Part shown: positions 1 through 7,551 of the stretch, one piece after another | How positions within the stretch are numbered: the first letter of the stretch is position 1 | Layout of the letters: every line of letters begins with the position of its first letter | Assembly (NCBI GenBank): GCA_027623095.1 | Contig: JAQBVM010000021.1 | Span: 1-39,322, forward strand | From: Verrucomicrobiota bacterium | GTDB lineage: Bacteria > Verrucomicrobiota > Verrucomicrobiia > Limisphaerales > SIBE01 | DNA: 39,322 bases | Direction: 5' to 3' | Notes under the pieces: model-generated | Databases searched by the model: none | What the model was told of the DNA's origin: nothing | The model's input: only the letters and a program-made list of their open reading frames with translations | Made by a program: the position numbers and the translations under genes

Positions 1-28
1 ATCCTTGAACGGATCAAACTGAAGAAGA

Positions 29-144
29 AGGCGCAATGGAAACAACGGGGCATTCGGAAGCCCGCGTTTCCAGGAGCCCATTCTAAGTAGTGGCCGGACA
101 ATCCACGGAGAAGTCACGGCTCCACAGAGTGTCGCCCCACCAGT
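29..144. repeat. Dispersed repeat, copy 1
   Basis: This stretch resembles 25546-25660. Shared blocks are a GAAGGC-CAATGGAAACA core, a GCGTTTCCA block, and a terminal GGCTCCACRGAGTGTCGCCCC block, in the same order and with similar spacing. The first 90 bases can also be read as the last 29 codons of a Lys-rich reading frame ending in TAG at 88-90, but the similarity to the other copy makes a repeat more likely than the tail of a real gene. No function can be assigned. Confidence 0.6.
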
Positions 145-159
145 TTATTGGAATCATGG

Positions 160-323
160 GTTGAGGGACCGAACCTTCAACGTTGAACATCCAACTTTGA
201 AGGTTAATTTTAAGGTTGAACGTTGGACGTTGAAAGTTGCCCCTTCGACAATCAACAATCCGCACTCGCCAATCTTCAATCCCATGCGGAATTTATTGCA
301 GAGTGTTGAGTGTTGAGTGTTGA
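160..323. repeat. Short GTTGAA-type repeat cluster
   Basis: The region is built from variants of CAACGTTGAA / GTTGGACGTTGAA in both orientations, followed at about 301-323 by three tandem GTGTTGA units. Every frame across it gives low-complexity peptide. With the dispersed repeat before it, it fills the gap downstream of the minus-strand methyltransferase gene. It could be a hypermutable spacer or form hairpins in the transcript; no promoter or terminator with a T-run was recognised. Confidence 0.55.
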
Positions 324-353
324 TTTGGGGAAGTTGGAACCGTGGGTCCGGTT

Positions 354-1202
354 TCACAAGAATTGAGGATGGCTCAACAGCCGCTCCAATGTTTTCTCGC
401 TCAACCGTTCCTGGCGATACGAGGCGTCCCACAGAGGTTCCGCGCTCGTTGAATTGCGCGCCCGTTTCAGCCAAGATCGATCCAGTGGCGATTCGATCAA
501 TTCCCGAGCATTTGCCGCAATGGTTGTTTCTTCCTTTTCTCCTGTGGCTCTCCCGCTGCCGACGAAGAAGCCTGCCAGCAATAGGGTTACACGCAACAGG
601 GTGCTTCGCGAATACGTCGCCAGCGCGCAGGGAATATTCGGCCGCAATCGCTGAAACAACCGGCTAAAAACCGAATAACTCCACATGGCCGGATTCTTTG
701 CCGGAGAGAACGCATCAAACAGAATTGCGTGCGGGACAGGGAGAGAGATCTCCAAACTATCCTCTAGCAGCGCTGGAAAATCACAGTGGTGGATCGTCCA
801 ATCAACTTGCAGCCGATCGTTCCGGAAATGGGCTGATTGGCCGACGGTCAGATTCGCGAGATGCGACTCGTAACCCGAGAGATACTTGAGGCAGTCGGCA
901 TTTTGGATCGCAAATTTCAATGGTTCAAGAGTGCAATCAAAGCTGACAATTTGAACCGTCGCGGGAATGTGCCGGGCGGCGCGCAACACCGTCAAAACAT
1001 TCGCCGCCGCTCCCAAACCGACATCCCAAATTACGAATCGGTCCGCGTTCGCGGCGATTCGCGCGGGAAGGCACAGTTGCTGAACGTAGAGCGCTTCCGC
1101 TTCGATGACCGGTCCCACCACCGGATGAAACGTTTCCCCATGCGCCACCGAATGAACGCTGTACGTTCCATTCTTCAATCGAACCAGTCTATACTCGTCC
1201 AT
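354..1202 (-). CDS. MnmC-like SAM-dependent methyltransferase
   Basis: A 282-residue protein resembling the methyltransferase domain of MnmC (DUF752/Methyltransf_30), which completes the mnm5 modification of wobble uridine in some tRNAs. Seen: an SAM-binding loop DVGLGAAANVL at about 60-70, the family motif FDAFSPAKNPAMW at about 162-174, and an ATYS strand at about 195-198. In two-domain MnmC an FAD oxidase follows; here only the methyltransferase part is present, as in the stand-alone form of many bacteria. ATG at 1202 gives a full-length start. The gene is followed by repeats and preceded at 207 bases by polX on the same strand, so co-transcription is possible. The tRNA substrate is an inference; a related small-molecule methyltransferase is not excluded. 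Confidence 0.75.
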   Translation of the reverse strand: MDEYRLVRLKNGTYSVHSVAHGETFHPVVGPVIEAEALYVQQLCLPARIAANADRFVIWDVGLGAAANVLTVLRAARHIPATVQIVSFDCTLEPLKFAIQNADCLKYLSGYESHLANLTVGQSAHFRNDRLQVDWTIHHCDFPALLEDSLEISLPVPHAILFDAFSPAKNPAMWSYSVFSRLFQRLRPNIPCALATYSRSTLLRVTLLLAGFFVGSGRATGEKEETTIAANARELIESPLDRSWLKRARNSTSAEPLWDASYRQERLSEKTLERLLSHPQFL

Positions 1203-1289
1203 CTATTCAACCCCATCGGCGGTTCGGTTCATATCGCGAATTGAGCGCGGGTTCATCGTAGCGCGGACGGGCAGCGAACGAAAAGGAAT

Positions 1290-1352
1290 TGGTTCATCAC
1301 TGTTTTCCCGCTTCCCCTCATCCTGACCATCTCCCCAAGGAGAGGGAACTCC
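1290..1352. repeat. Intergenic CTCCCC-AAGGAGAG repeat
   Basis: In the 207-base gap between polX and the methyltransferase gene lies a run reading CCCCTCATCCTGACC then CTCCCCAAGGAGAG. The CTCC/GGAG part can fold into a short hairpin. It resembles in composition the C-rich/G-rich repeats at 4318-4411 and 20462-20520, suggesting one family of spacer repeats. It is not followed by a T-run, so a terminator role is doubtful. Confidence 0.4.
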
Positions 1353-1409
1353 GATCGCCGCTCGGGCAAAACTCGACGCCCGCGCTCCAAGCCCGTAGGT
1401 TCATGGTCA

Positions 1410-3170
1410 TCATGAATGTCGGGCTCGTTTGCGCTCGAGCTGGTTCCGCAAATCAAAAAGCGGGAGCGTGTTGATCACATCCGCGGCCGCGAGCCACCCT
1501 TTCCGAGCGATCCCCGCGCCCAACCGTAGAAATCCGGCGTGCTCGATGCGGTGCGCATCGCAATTAATCACGCACTTGACTCCCTTGCCCTTTGCATAGG
1601 TCCAAAGCCTCCAATCGAGATCGAATCGATACGGGCTTGCGTTGAGTTCAATCCAGGTGCCAGTCTCGGCGCAGGCGTCGATCACCGCGTGCTGATTCAC
1701 TTTGTACGGTTCGCGCTCAAGCAGAAGCCGGCCCGTGAGGTGTCCGAGCATATGGACGTACGGATTCTCGGCGGCGCGAATCAGGCGTTCTGTCAGTTCG
1801 GCTTCACTCTGCGTGAATCCCTGATGAATGCTGGCCACAACCACTTCAAGATCGGCCAGCAGATCATCTTCAAAATCAAGCTTGCCTCCATTCAGAATAT
1901 CGACCTCCGATCCCGTCAGGAGCGTGAACGCGTTGCCGGCATCGGCCAATCTCTGATTCAAGGATTTAATCTCTCCGATCTGCCGCCGTACCCGATCGGC
2001 CTGAAGTCCGTTGGCCTGGAATGACGACTTCGAGTGGTCTGTGATTGCCCAGTAGTCGCAGCCAAGATCGATCATCGCGGATGCAATTTCCTCCAGCGTG
2101 TCCCGACCGTCGCTCCAGTTGGAATGATTATGCAGGGACCCCCGAAGCTCCGTCCATTCAAGCAACCTCGGCAGTGTGCCGTGTTCGCTCGCCGCAAACT
2201 CGCCCTGATCCTCGCGAAGTTCCGGCGGAATGAACGCGAGGTCCAACTGCCGAAAAATCTCTTCTTCCGTGGCGCAGGAAACGGACAACTCAGGATCGCG
2301 AGTCTCTTCGGACGATCGGAACAGGCCGTATTCATTCAGCCGCAAACCTCGCTGGATGGCTCGCTGGCGCATGACAATGTTGTGCTCCTTGCTTCCGGTG
2401 AAATACGCCAGCGCGAATGGAAATTCCCTATCTGCGACCACGCGAAGATCCGCTTGAATGCCCCCTTCTAATACAACACTCGTCTTTGTATCCCCTTTTG
2501 CGTTCACCGACATCACCCCGGGTTGTGTGCTGAAGGATTCGATGACAGCGGACGGATTGCGGGATGAAACCAGGAAATCAATGTCGCCAATAATTTCCTT
2601 GTTTCTTCGCACGCTGCCCGCCATTTCACATCGAATGACGTCCGGGTGCCCGCGCAGACTTTCCAGAATTGGATTCGCCGCACGGTGCGCATGTCCGAGG
2701 AGATGCTGGCTCGCGTATTTCTTCCGGAATTCGATTCCCGCGAGGATTTTCGTTTGCGTCTTTTCGCCGAAACCCGTAAGGTCGGCAACCTGATTGGAAC
2801 GGCACAAAGCTTCGAGCCGTTCGATGCTGTACACACCAAGCTTCTCATACAGCAGTTTGACTTTCTTGGGACCGAGTCCCGGAATGTCCATGAGGCCGAG
2901 AAGCCCCTCCGGCAAGGAGGCTTTCAGCTCGTCGTAATAGGGCAAGTTTCCAGTCTCGACGAGTTTTGTGATCTTGTCCCGGAGAGCCTCGCCAATCCCT
3001 TTAATCTCGCCAAGCCGGTTCTCGCGAACGACTTTTTCGAGCGGTTCCGTCAATGTTTCCAATGTCCTGGCGGCATTCGCATAGGCTCGAGTCTTAAAAG
3101 GGTTTTCACCTTTCAATTCGAGCAGCACACCGATTTCGACCAGAATCTCGGCAACGCGTTCTTTGTCCAT
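1410..3170 (-). CDS. polX: DNA polymerase/3'-5' exonuclease PolX
   Basis: A 586-residue X-family DNA polymerase with a C-terminal PHP nuclease domain, used in gap filling during base-excision repair. Seen in order: helix-hairpin-helix 8-kDa region (GIGEALRDKI at 58-67, IPGLGPKKVKLLY at 96-108), palm with GSVRR at 185-189 and catalytic Asp residues D196, D198 and D241, then a PHP domain with HNHSNWSDG (H347, H349), TDHS at 377-380, EVDIL from 422, SIHQGF (H449), LGHLTGR (H476) and NCDAH (D538, H540). All expected PHP metal-ligand motifs are visible, so the exonuclease should be active. Upstream in-frame codons would add 45 residues of unfamiliar sequence; the ATG at 3170 gives the typical MDKERVAEIL start and family length. 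It is divergent from thiD with 120 bases between starts. Confidence 0.95.
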   Translation of the reverse strand: MDKERVAEILVEIGVLLELKGENPFKTRAYANAARTLETLTEPLEKVVRENRLGEIKGIGEALRDKITKLVETGNLPYYDELKASLPEGLLGLMDIPGLGPKKVKLLYEKLGVYSIERLEALCRSNQVADLTGFGEKTQTKILAGIEFRKKYASQHLLGHAHRAANPILESLRGHPDVIRCEMAGSVRRNKEIIGDIDFLVSSRNPSAVIESFSTQPGVMSVNAKGDTKTSVVLEGGIQADLRVVADREFPFALAYFTGSKEHNIVMRQRAIQRGLRLNEYGLFRSSEETRDPELSVSCATEEEIFRQLDLAFIPPELREDQGEFAASEHGTLPRLLEWTELRGSLHNHSNWSDGRDTLEEIASAMIDLGCDYWAITDHSKSSFQANGLQADRVRRQIGEIKSLNQRLADAGNAFTLLTGSEVDILNGGKLDFEDDLLADLEVVVASIHQGFTQSEAELTERLIRAAENPYVHMLGHLTGRLLLEREPYKVNQHAVIDACAETGTWIELNASPYRFDLDWRLWTYAKGKGVKCVINCDAHRIEHAGFLRLGAGIARKGWLAAADVINTLPLFDLRNQLERKRARHS

Positions 3171-3290
3171 GCCGGAAGGATATGGAATCCGGGAAGAATT
3201 GAAATCCGGAATCGACCCGTTGCGAACATTGACAACCTTGCCTGATTTCAGCGAGAAACAGCGCGGATTTGTCTTTCTGTGCGTGCGACG

Positions 3291-4091
3291 ATGAAAAAGG
3301 TGCAAGAAACTCCAGTGGCTTTGACCATTGCGGGATCGGACAGCGGAGGTGGCGCTGGGATTCAGGCCGACCTGAAGACCTTCGCTTCATTAAGTGTCCA
3401 CGGCACATGCGCGATTACGTGCATTACGGCCCAGAACCCCCAAGGCGTTTCCGGAATTCAAGCGTGCCGGACGAATCTGATTGCAGCACAAATCGACGCG
3501 GTCTTCCGCGAACTGCCACCTGCAGTGGTGAAAACGGGAATGCTATTCTCCGCAGGGATCATTCGAGTCGTGGCCAATATGTTGCGGACGTTTGGACCGA
3601 TTCCAATCGTCGTTGATCCGGTAATGATTTCCACCAGCGGCGTGCCGCTTCTCCAGAAACGCGCTGTTTCAGCACTCGAAAAGGAGCTTTTCCCATTGGC
3701 AGCGTTGATCACACCCAACGTCGATGAAGCTCAGGTCTTGTCCGGTATCCGAATTCGAAATCCAGAGGACCTTCGAGCCAGCGCAAGGATTCTTCATTCG
3801 AAATACAGTCGCGCTGTGCTAGTCAAAGGGGGGCACTTGGCGAGGCTCCGTGAGGCGGCCGATATTTTCTATGATGGACGCACCGAATTGCTCCTAACCG
3901 CTCCGTTCATCCGCGGCATCGCCACGCACGGAACGGGGTGCACGTACTCGGCCGCAATCGCTTCCTACATCGCGCTCGGCAATAGTCTTCCGAATTCGGT
4001 TCAGCAAGCGAAGACATACGTGACCGGCGCGATCGCTTGCAGCAGGAAAGTCGCCCGCCACAGCGTTTTGAATCATCAGTGGAAGATTTAG
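3291..4091 (+). CDS. thiD: Hydroxymethylpyrimidine/phosphomethylpyrimidine kinase
   Basis: ThiD phosphorylates HMP and HMP-P on the way to thiamine pyrophosphate in the cytoplasm. The 266-residue product opens with the ribokinase-fold substrate loop GSDSGGGAGIQ at about 15-25 and ends with the anion-hole motif GTGCTYSAA near 213-221, both diagnostic; VKTGMLFS and VVDPVM lie between them as expected. ATG at 3291 is preferred over an in-frame GTG at 3279 because it begins directly at the family N-terminus. No clear Shine-Dalgarno is seen and no TPP riboswitch was recognised in the 120-base divergent gap. The gene stands alone, with no other thi gene nearby. Confidence 0.95.
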   Translation: MKKVQETPVALTIAGSDSGGGAGIQADLKTFASLSVHGTCAITCITAQNPQGVSGIQACRTNLIAAQIDAVFRELPPAVVKTGMLFSAGIIRVVANMLRTFGPIPIVVDPVMISTSGVPLLQKRAVSALEKELFPLAALITPNVDEAQVLSGIRIRNPEDLRASARILHSKYSRAVLVKGGHLARLREAADIFYDGRTELLLTAPFIRGIATHGTGCTYSAAIASYIALGNSLPNSVQQAKTYVTGAIACSRKVARHSVLNHQWKI

Positions 4092-4217
4092 GTCCAGTCC
4101 GTCCTCGTAGTCGGTTAAGTCGAATTCTTAGCAGCCAAAAGGAATGTAACTTGCTAGATGAGCAATGGTGTATGCACGGAATACTAAATAGAGTTCGATC
4201 CCAGTTGCCCCAAGAAT

Positions 4218-4286
4218 GGGAGGGTGAGGCTCCCGCCGAACCCTGGAATCCACAGAAGTATGGGTTCGACGGAGCCTCACCCTCCC
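4218..4286. repeat. 69-base palindromic repeat
   Basis: A perfect 16-base inverted repeat (GGGAGGGTGAGGCTCC at 4218-4233, complement at 4271-4286) encloses a second inner arm, CGAACCC / GGGTTCG. The whole can form a long, slightly bulged hairpin. There is no T-run after it, so it is better read as a mobile or REP-like palindrome than as a rho-independent terminator, although it could still stop or stabilise the thiD transcript. Peptides from this type of repeat (GEAPAEP / GASPSP) recur, from memory, in Verrucomicrobia and Planctomycetes genomes. Confidence 0.7.
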
Positions 4287-4317
4287 CACGGAATACGAGG
4301 GGCACGAATCTGGACCA

Positions 4318-4411
4318 TGAACCCACCCCCACCCCTCCGAGGAGGGGAGCTTCGTCGCGGGCACCGGTTTCGGATCCCCTCCCCGGAGGGGTGCAGGGGT
4401 GGGTCGGTTCA
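4318..4411. repeat. C/G-rich inverted repeat
   Basis: Left arm 4318-4348 (TGAACCCACCCCCACCCC, then CTCCGAGGAGGGGA) is complementary with small gaps to the right arm 4375-4411, which ends GGGGTGGGTCGGTTCA. Each arm is itself partly palindromic around TCC-GGA. It sits 31 bases after the 69-base palindrome and 35 bases before the subtilase gene, so 4092-4446 holds two adjacent hairpin elements and otherwise nothing recognised. Confidence 0.65.
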
Positions 4412-4446
4412 TTGAGAGTGAAAACATCCGAAGATGAAGGGCGCTC

Positions 4447-7200
4447 ATGGAGACCAAAAACATGGCCGGCGTGCCACCTCCTCCGATTCAGCACATGGGA
4501 CGTCCCCTAACACTTCTTTTCAGCGCGCTCTTTTCGATCGGCGCTTTCGGCGCTGGGATTCCGGATCTCTCGAGCACCGTGTTGTTCGAATTCAGCGAGC
4601 CGCGGAGAACCGTCTATTTCGTTGAGCGCCCCTTGGCGGTCGCGCCCTCTGAAAAGAACCTTATCCCGAAAACTCAGTGGGTCCGCGCCTGGCTGGAGTC
4701 AGGGAAAGGAGATTATATCGAATTTGGAAACCGGATTGTGCTGCAGATTGACGAGCCGGAGAAACTTTTGTCAGTTCTCGAAGGTTTTCCTATGCGGGTT
4801 TCCCGTCAAGTGACGCACAACATCTACATCCTTGAGGCGAAAGATACGTGGATCGCCCTGGACGCTGCCTCAGAGCTTTCGAATCACCCTTTGGTTTCTG
4901 CCTGTTATCCCGTTTCGATACGCCCGAAGAAATTGCACGGAAGTCTGTTTTCAAAACCGAACGACCCGTATTTCGCGAAATCTAAAGACTCAAAGATTCC
5001 GTGGCAGGCTTACTTGGAAAATCGGGATTTGGACGGAACGCGTCTCGGTGTGGATCTCAACGTTCGCGCGGCATGGACGGAAAGTCGGGGAACAGGCATC
5101 GTAATCGCGGTGGCCGATGACGGTGTCGATCTTACCCATCCGGACTTGGCGCCTCAAGCTGTCGATATGCCGCACTTCAGTTTCACAACATTCACCGAAA
5201 GCGGCGTGCCGGCCGGCTCTTCGGCGAATCACGGAACGGCCGTCGCCGGTCTCGCTCTGGCAAAGGGAAACAACAAGATCGGTATTAGCGGGGTGGCTCC
5301 CGAGGCACGCTTGGCAAGCTGGGTTCTATTCAATGCCCGCGACCGTTTCGTGCTCAGCGACGAGACTTTGATGGATATGTTTCAATACAAGTCGAATGTG
5401 GTCAGCATTCAGAATCATAGCTGGGGAAACGACAGTTCCGTGCAGTTTCCGGTCAGCACGCTTGAGAATATCGGGATCTCGAACGCGGTCGCGTTTGGTC
5501 GATCAGGCCTAGGCACAGTTATTGTCCGCGCCGGCGGGAATGGACGGGAGAGGAGCATCAATGCAAACGACGACGGCTACTTGACGGACCCGCGAGTCAT
5601 CGGAGTCGCGGCGGCTAGGCTGGACGGGAAGTTTGCCAGGTATAGTTCGCCGGGAGCTTGTCTCCTGGTGGCCGCACCGAGCGGCGACGAAGATCTCGCA
5701 TCCAATCCATGTTCAACCAATTCTCCGAACCTGCTGACAACGGACCGGCAGAAACAGGCTGGATACAACTCAAACACCAACGATCTGGCCGACTACGGCT
5801 TCGGTGGGACGGGTTTTAACGGCACGTCGGCTTCGACACCGCAAATCAGCGGCGCCGCCGCGCTCATCCTTGCGGCGAACACCAATCTAACCTATCGGGA
5901 TGTGCAACAAATCCTGATTCTATCGAGCCGCCACTATGATTCGTCCGATCCGGACCTCTTGCGGAACGCCGCCGGTTTTCAAGTCAGCCATAATCTGGGT
6001 TTCGGCATCCCGGACACCGGGATCGCCGTGACGTTGGCAACAACGTGGCGCAATCGGCCGGCGACAAAGCGAATCGAGTTTGCGTCGAATCGGCGAGCGG
6101 CAATCCCGGACGAAGGACTTCGGGTTCGCGTCACCGGCGATTCGATTCCGATTGAACTCCAGTCGATTATCGCTCTTCCCGCACTTGGACCGTTTCCCGA
6201 CTCACCCACGGAAATCCTTCCAGCAGCCGACGTCGGCACGACGGTCGTTGGAATAGCCGACAGCCTGACCGGGCGCGCTGCTCTGATCGAACGAGGCGAG
6301 AATTACTTTTGTGAAAAACTCTCCGCCGCCGCCGCCGCCGATGCTGCGTTCGCAATTGTCTATAACAACCGTGACACGTCAGCCCGAATTGTAATGGGAG
6401 CAACAGAATACACAACGATTCCCGCAGTGTTCATCAACCAGAGAGACGGGGAAGCGCTGCGCGACGTGGTTCAGTCAAATCCTTCGACCCGGGTTCAGCT
6501 ATCGCTTGAAACGACCAACTACACATTTCAAGTCCCGGACTCGCTCCTGTGCGAGCACGTTTCCGTTCGAATCAATGGGGATCACACTTCGCGCGGAGAC
6601 ATGCGAATCACGCTTCTCTCGCCCCAAGGGACGCGGAGTGTCCTACAGAGCCTCGGCGACGACGATTCAATCGGCCCGAGAGACTGGACTTATATGTCCA
6701 CACACCATTTCTATGAAAACAGTGCCGGGAACTGGACGATTGAGGTGAGCGATCTGGCCGAGAAAGGGACCGGATCCATCCGAAGCGTTCGTCTGATGAT
6801 TGACGGCGTTCCGATTAACGACAGTGACCGGGACGGGCTGGATGACTCGTGGGAAAGGGCATTCTTCGGAAATTTGGCATGGGGCGCCAAGGATGACCCC
6901 GACGATGACGGTTACAGCAACGCATGGGAACAAATCGCCGCTGACGATCCGTCTAGGTCTGACACTCAGTTCCGAGTCGATATAGCGCGTTGGAACGCCA
7001 ACCGGGTGAGATTAAGCTGGCCGGGCAAATCGGGCGCTGTGTACCGAGTTTCCGTGGGGAGCGAACCGGTCGTGTTGCAGACTTTGGTAACCAACGTCGC
7101 GGGAGCCTTTCCCGAAACAGAAATTTTCATTCCTTACACAAATGATATCCACCGTTTTTATCAAATCGAGGACCTTTCCAAAGTGCCTCTGCAAAGATGA
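4447..7200 (+). CDS. Secreted subtilisin-like serine protease with P-domain
   Basis: A 917-residue S8 family protease. A signal peptide is visible at about 17-37 (MGRPLTLLFSALFSIGAF). The catalytic triad is D224 in AVADDGVDL, H262 in NHGTAVAG and S461 in GTSASTP, with the oxyanion Asn in AGGNG at 362-366. Between the catalytic domain and the C-terminus are a PA-like domain (about 600-670) and a proprotein-convertase P-domain (about 680-775, ending GSIRSVRLMIDG). The tail has Asp-rich calcium-binding-like motifs (DSDRDGLDD, DDPDDDGYSNAWEQ) and a beta-rich end. ATG at 4447 has GAAGGG five bases upstream. The domain order suggests a kexin-like secreted processing or degrading protease; the substrate is unknown. 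No partner gene lies adjacent. Confidence 0.92.
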   Translation: METKNMAGVPPPPIQHMGRPLTLLFSALFSIGAFGAGIPDLSSTVLFEFSEPRRTVYFVERPLAVAPSEKNLIPKTQWVRAWLESGKGDYIEFGNRIVLQIDEPEKLLSVLEGFPMRVSRQVTHNIYILEAKDTWIALDAASELSNHPLVSACYPVSIRPKKLHGSLFSKPNDPYFAKSKDSKIPWQAYLENRDLDGTRLGVDLNVRAAWTESRGTGIVIAVADDGVDLTHPDLAPQAVDMPHFSFTTFTESGVPAGSSANHGTAVAGLALAKGNNKIGISGVAPEARLASWVLFNARDRFVLSDETLMDMFQYKSNVVSIQNHSWGNDSSVQFPVSTLENIGISNAVAFGRSGLGTVIVRAGGNGRERSINANDDGYLTDPRVIGVAAARLDGKFARYSSPGACLLVAAPSGDEDLASNPCSTNSPNLLTTDRQKQAGYNSNTNDLADYGFGGTGFNGTSASTPQISGAAALILAANTNLTYRDVQQILILSSRHYDSSDPDLLRNAAGFQVSHNLGFGIPDTGIAVTLATTWRNRPATKRIEFASNRRAAIPDEGLRVRVTGDSIPIELQSIIALPALGPFPDSPTEILPAADVGTTVVGIADSLTGRAALIERGENYFCEKLSAAAAADAAFAIVYNNRDTSARIVMGATEYTTIPAVFINQRDGEALRDVVQSNPSTRVQLSLETTNYTFQVPDSLLCEHVSVRINGDHTSRGDMRITLLSPQGTRSVLQSLGDDDSIGPRDWTYMSTHHFYENSAGNWTIEVSDLAEKGTGSIRSVRLMIDGVPINDSDRDGLDDSWERAFFGNLAWGAKDDPDDDGYSNAWEQIAADDPSRSDTQFRVDIARWNANRVRLSWPGKSGAVYRVSVGSEPVVLQTLVTNVAGAFPETEIFIPYTNDIHRFYQIEDLSKVPLQR

Positions 7201-7312
7201 TGAATAGAAGGAACCCGGTTATCCACTGTCCACGACAGACTTCTCTATCCAAAAACTCCGGAACTGAGTTCTCCTGATTCAAAAATCCCGACAAAGACTC
7301 AGAATATACCTC

Positions 7313-7350
7313 GGACAAATTCATGTCGTATGTGCGACACAAATTTGTCC
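7313..7350. promoter_or_regulatory. 38-base imperfect palindrome
   Basis: Arms GGACAAATT and AATTTGTCC are perfect complements; inside them GTCG pairs with CGAC, separated by TATGTG. It lies 113 bases after the subtilase stop and 200 bases before the next start. No poly-T follows, so it may be an operator for a dimeric regulator or an RNA hairpin rather than a classical terminator. Function is inferred from symmetry only. Confidence 0.5.
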
Positions 7351-7468
7351 AGCCCAAAATCGAGGCTGGTTGATTCCGATTCTTGATCGACGGCTCCGCG
7401 GTCTCCTGGCGATCCTTCTCATCGATCGTTTCAAAAGAATTACTTTGAACGTATGATTGAAAGCGGGG

Positions 7469-7492
7469 AGCTGATCAGCTGATCAGCTGATC
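7469..7492. repeat. Three tandem AGCTGATC units, self-palindromic
   Basis: The octamer AGCTGATC is repeated three times exactly; because AGCT and GATC are both palindromes, 7473-7492 reads the same on both strands. A further GGTGATCA follows at 7498-7504. It lies 60 bases upstream of the ATG at 7552, a plausible place for a regulatory site or a cluster of GATC methylation targets. Apart from this and the 38-base palindrome, 7201-7551 holds nothing recognised. Confidence 0.6.
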
Positions 7493-7551
7493 ATGGGGTG
7501 ATCAAGAAGCGTTGACTTTCTCGGTGCAACGTGTCTTTTTCCGGATCACCC

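Noticed and set aside
3171..3290. TPP riboswitch upstream of thiD
   Set aside because: The 120-base divergent gap shows no CUGAGA- or GAUACC-like conserved elements in the expected arrangement.
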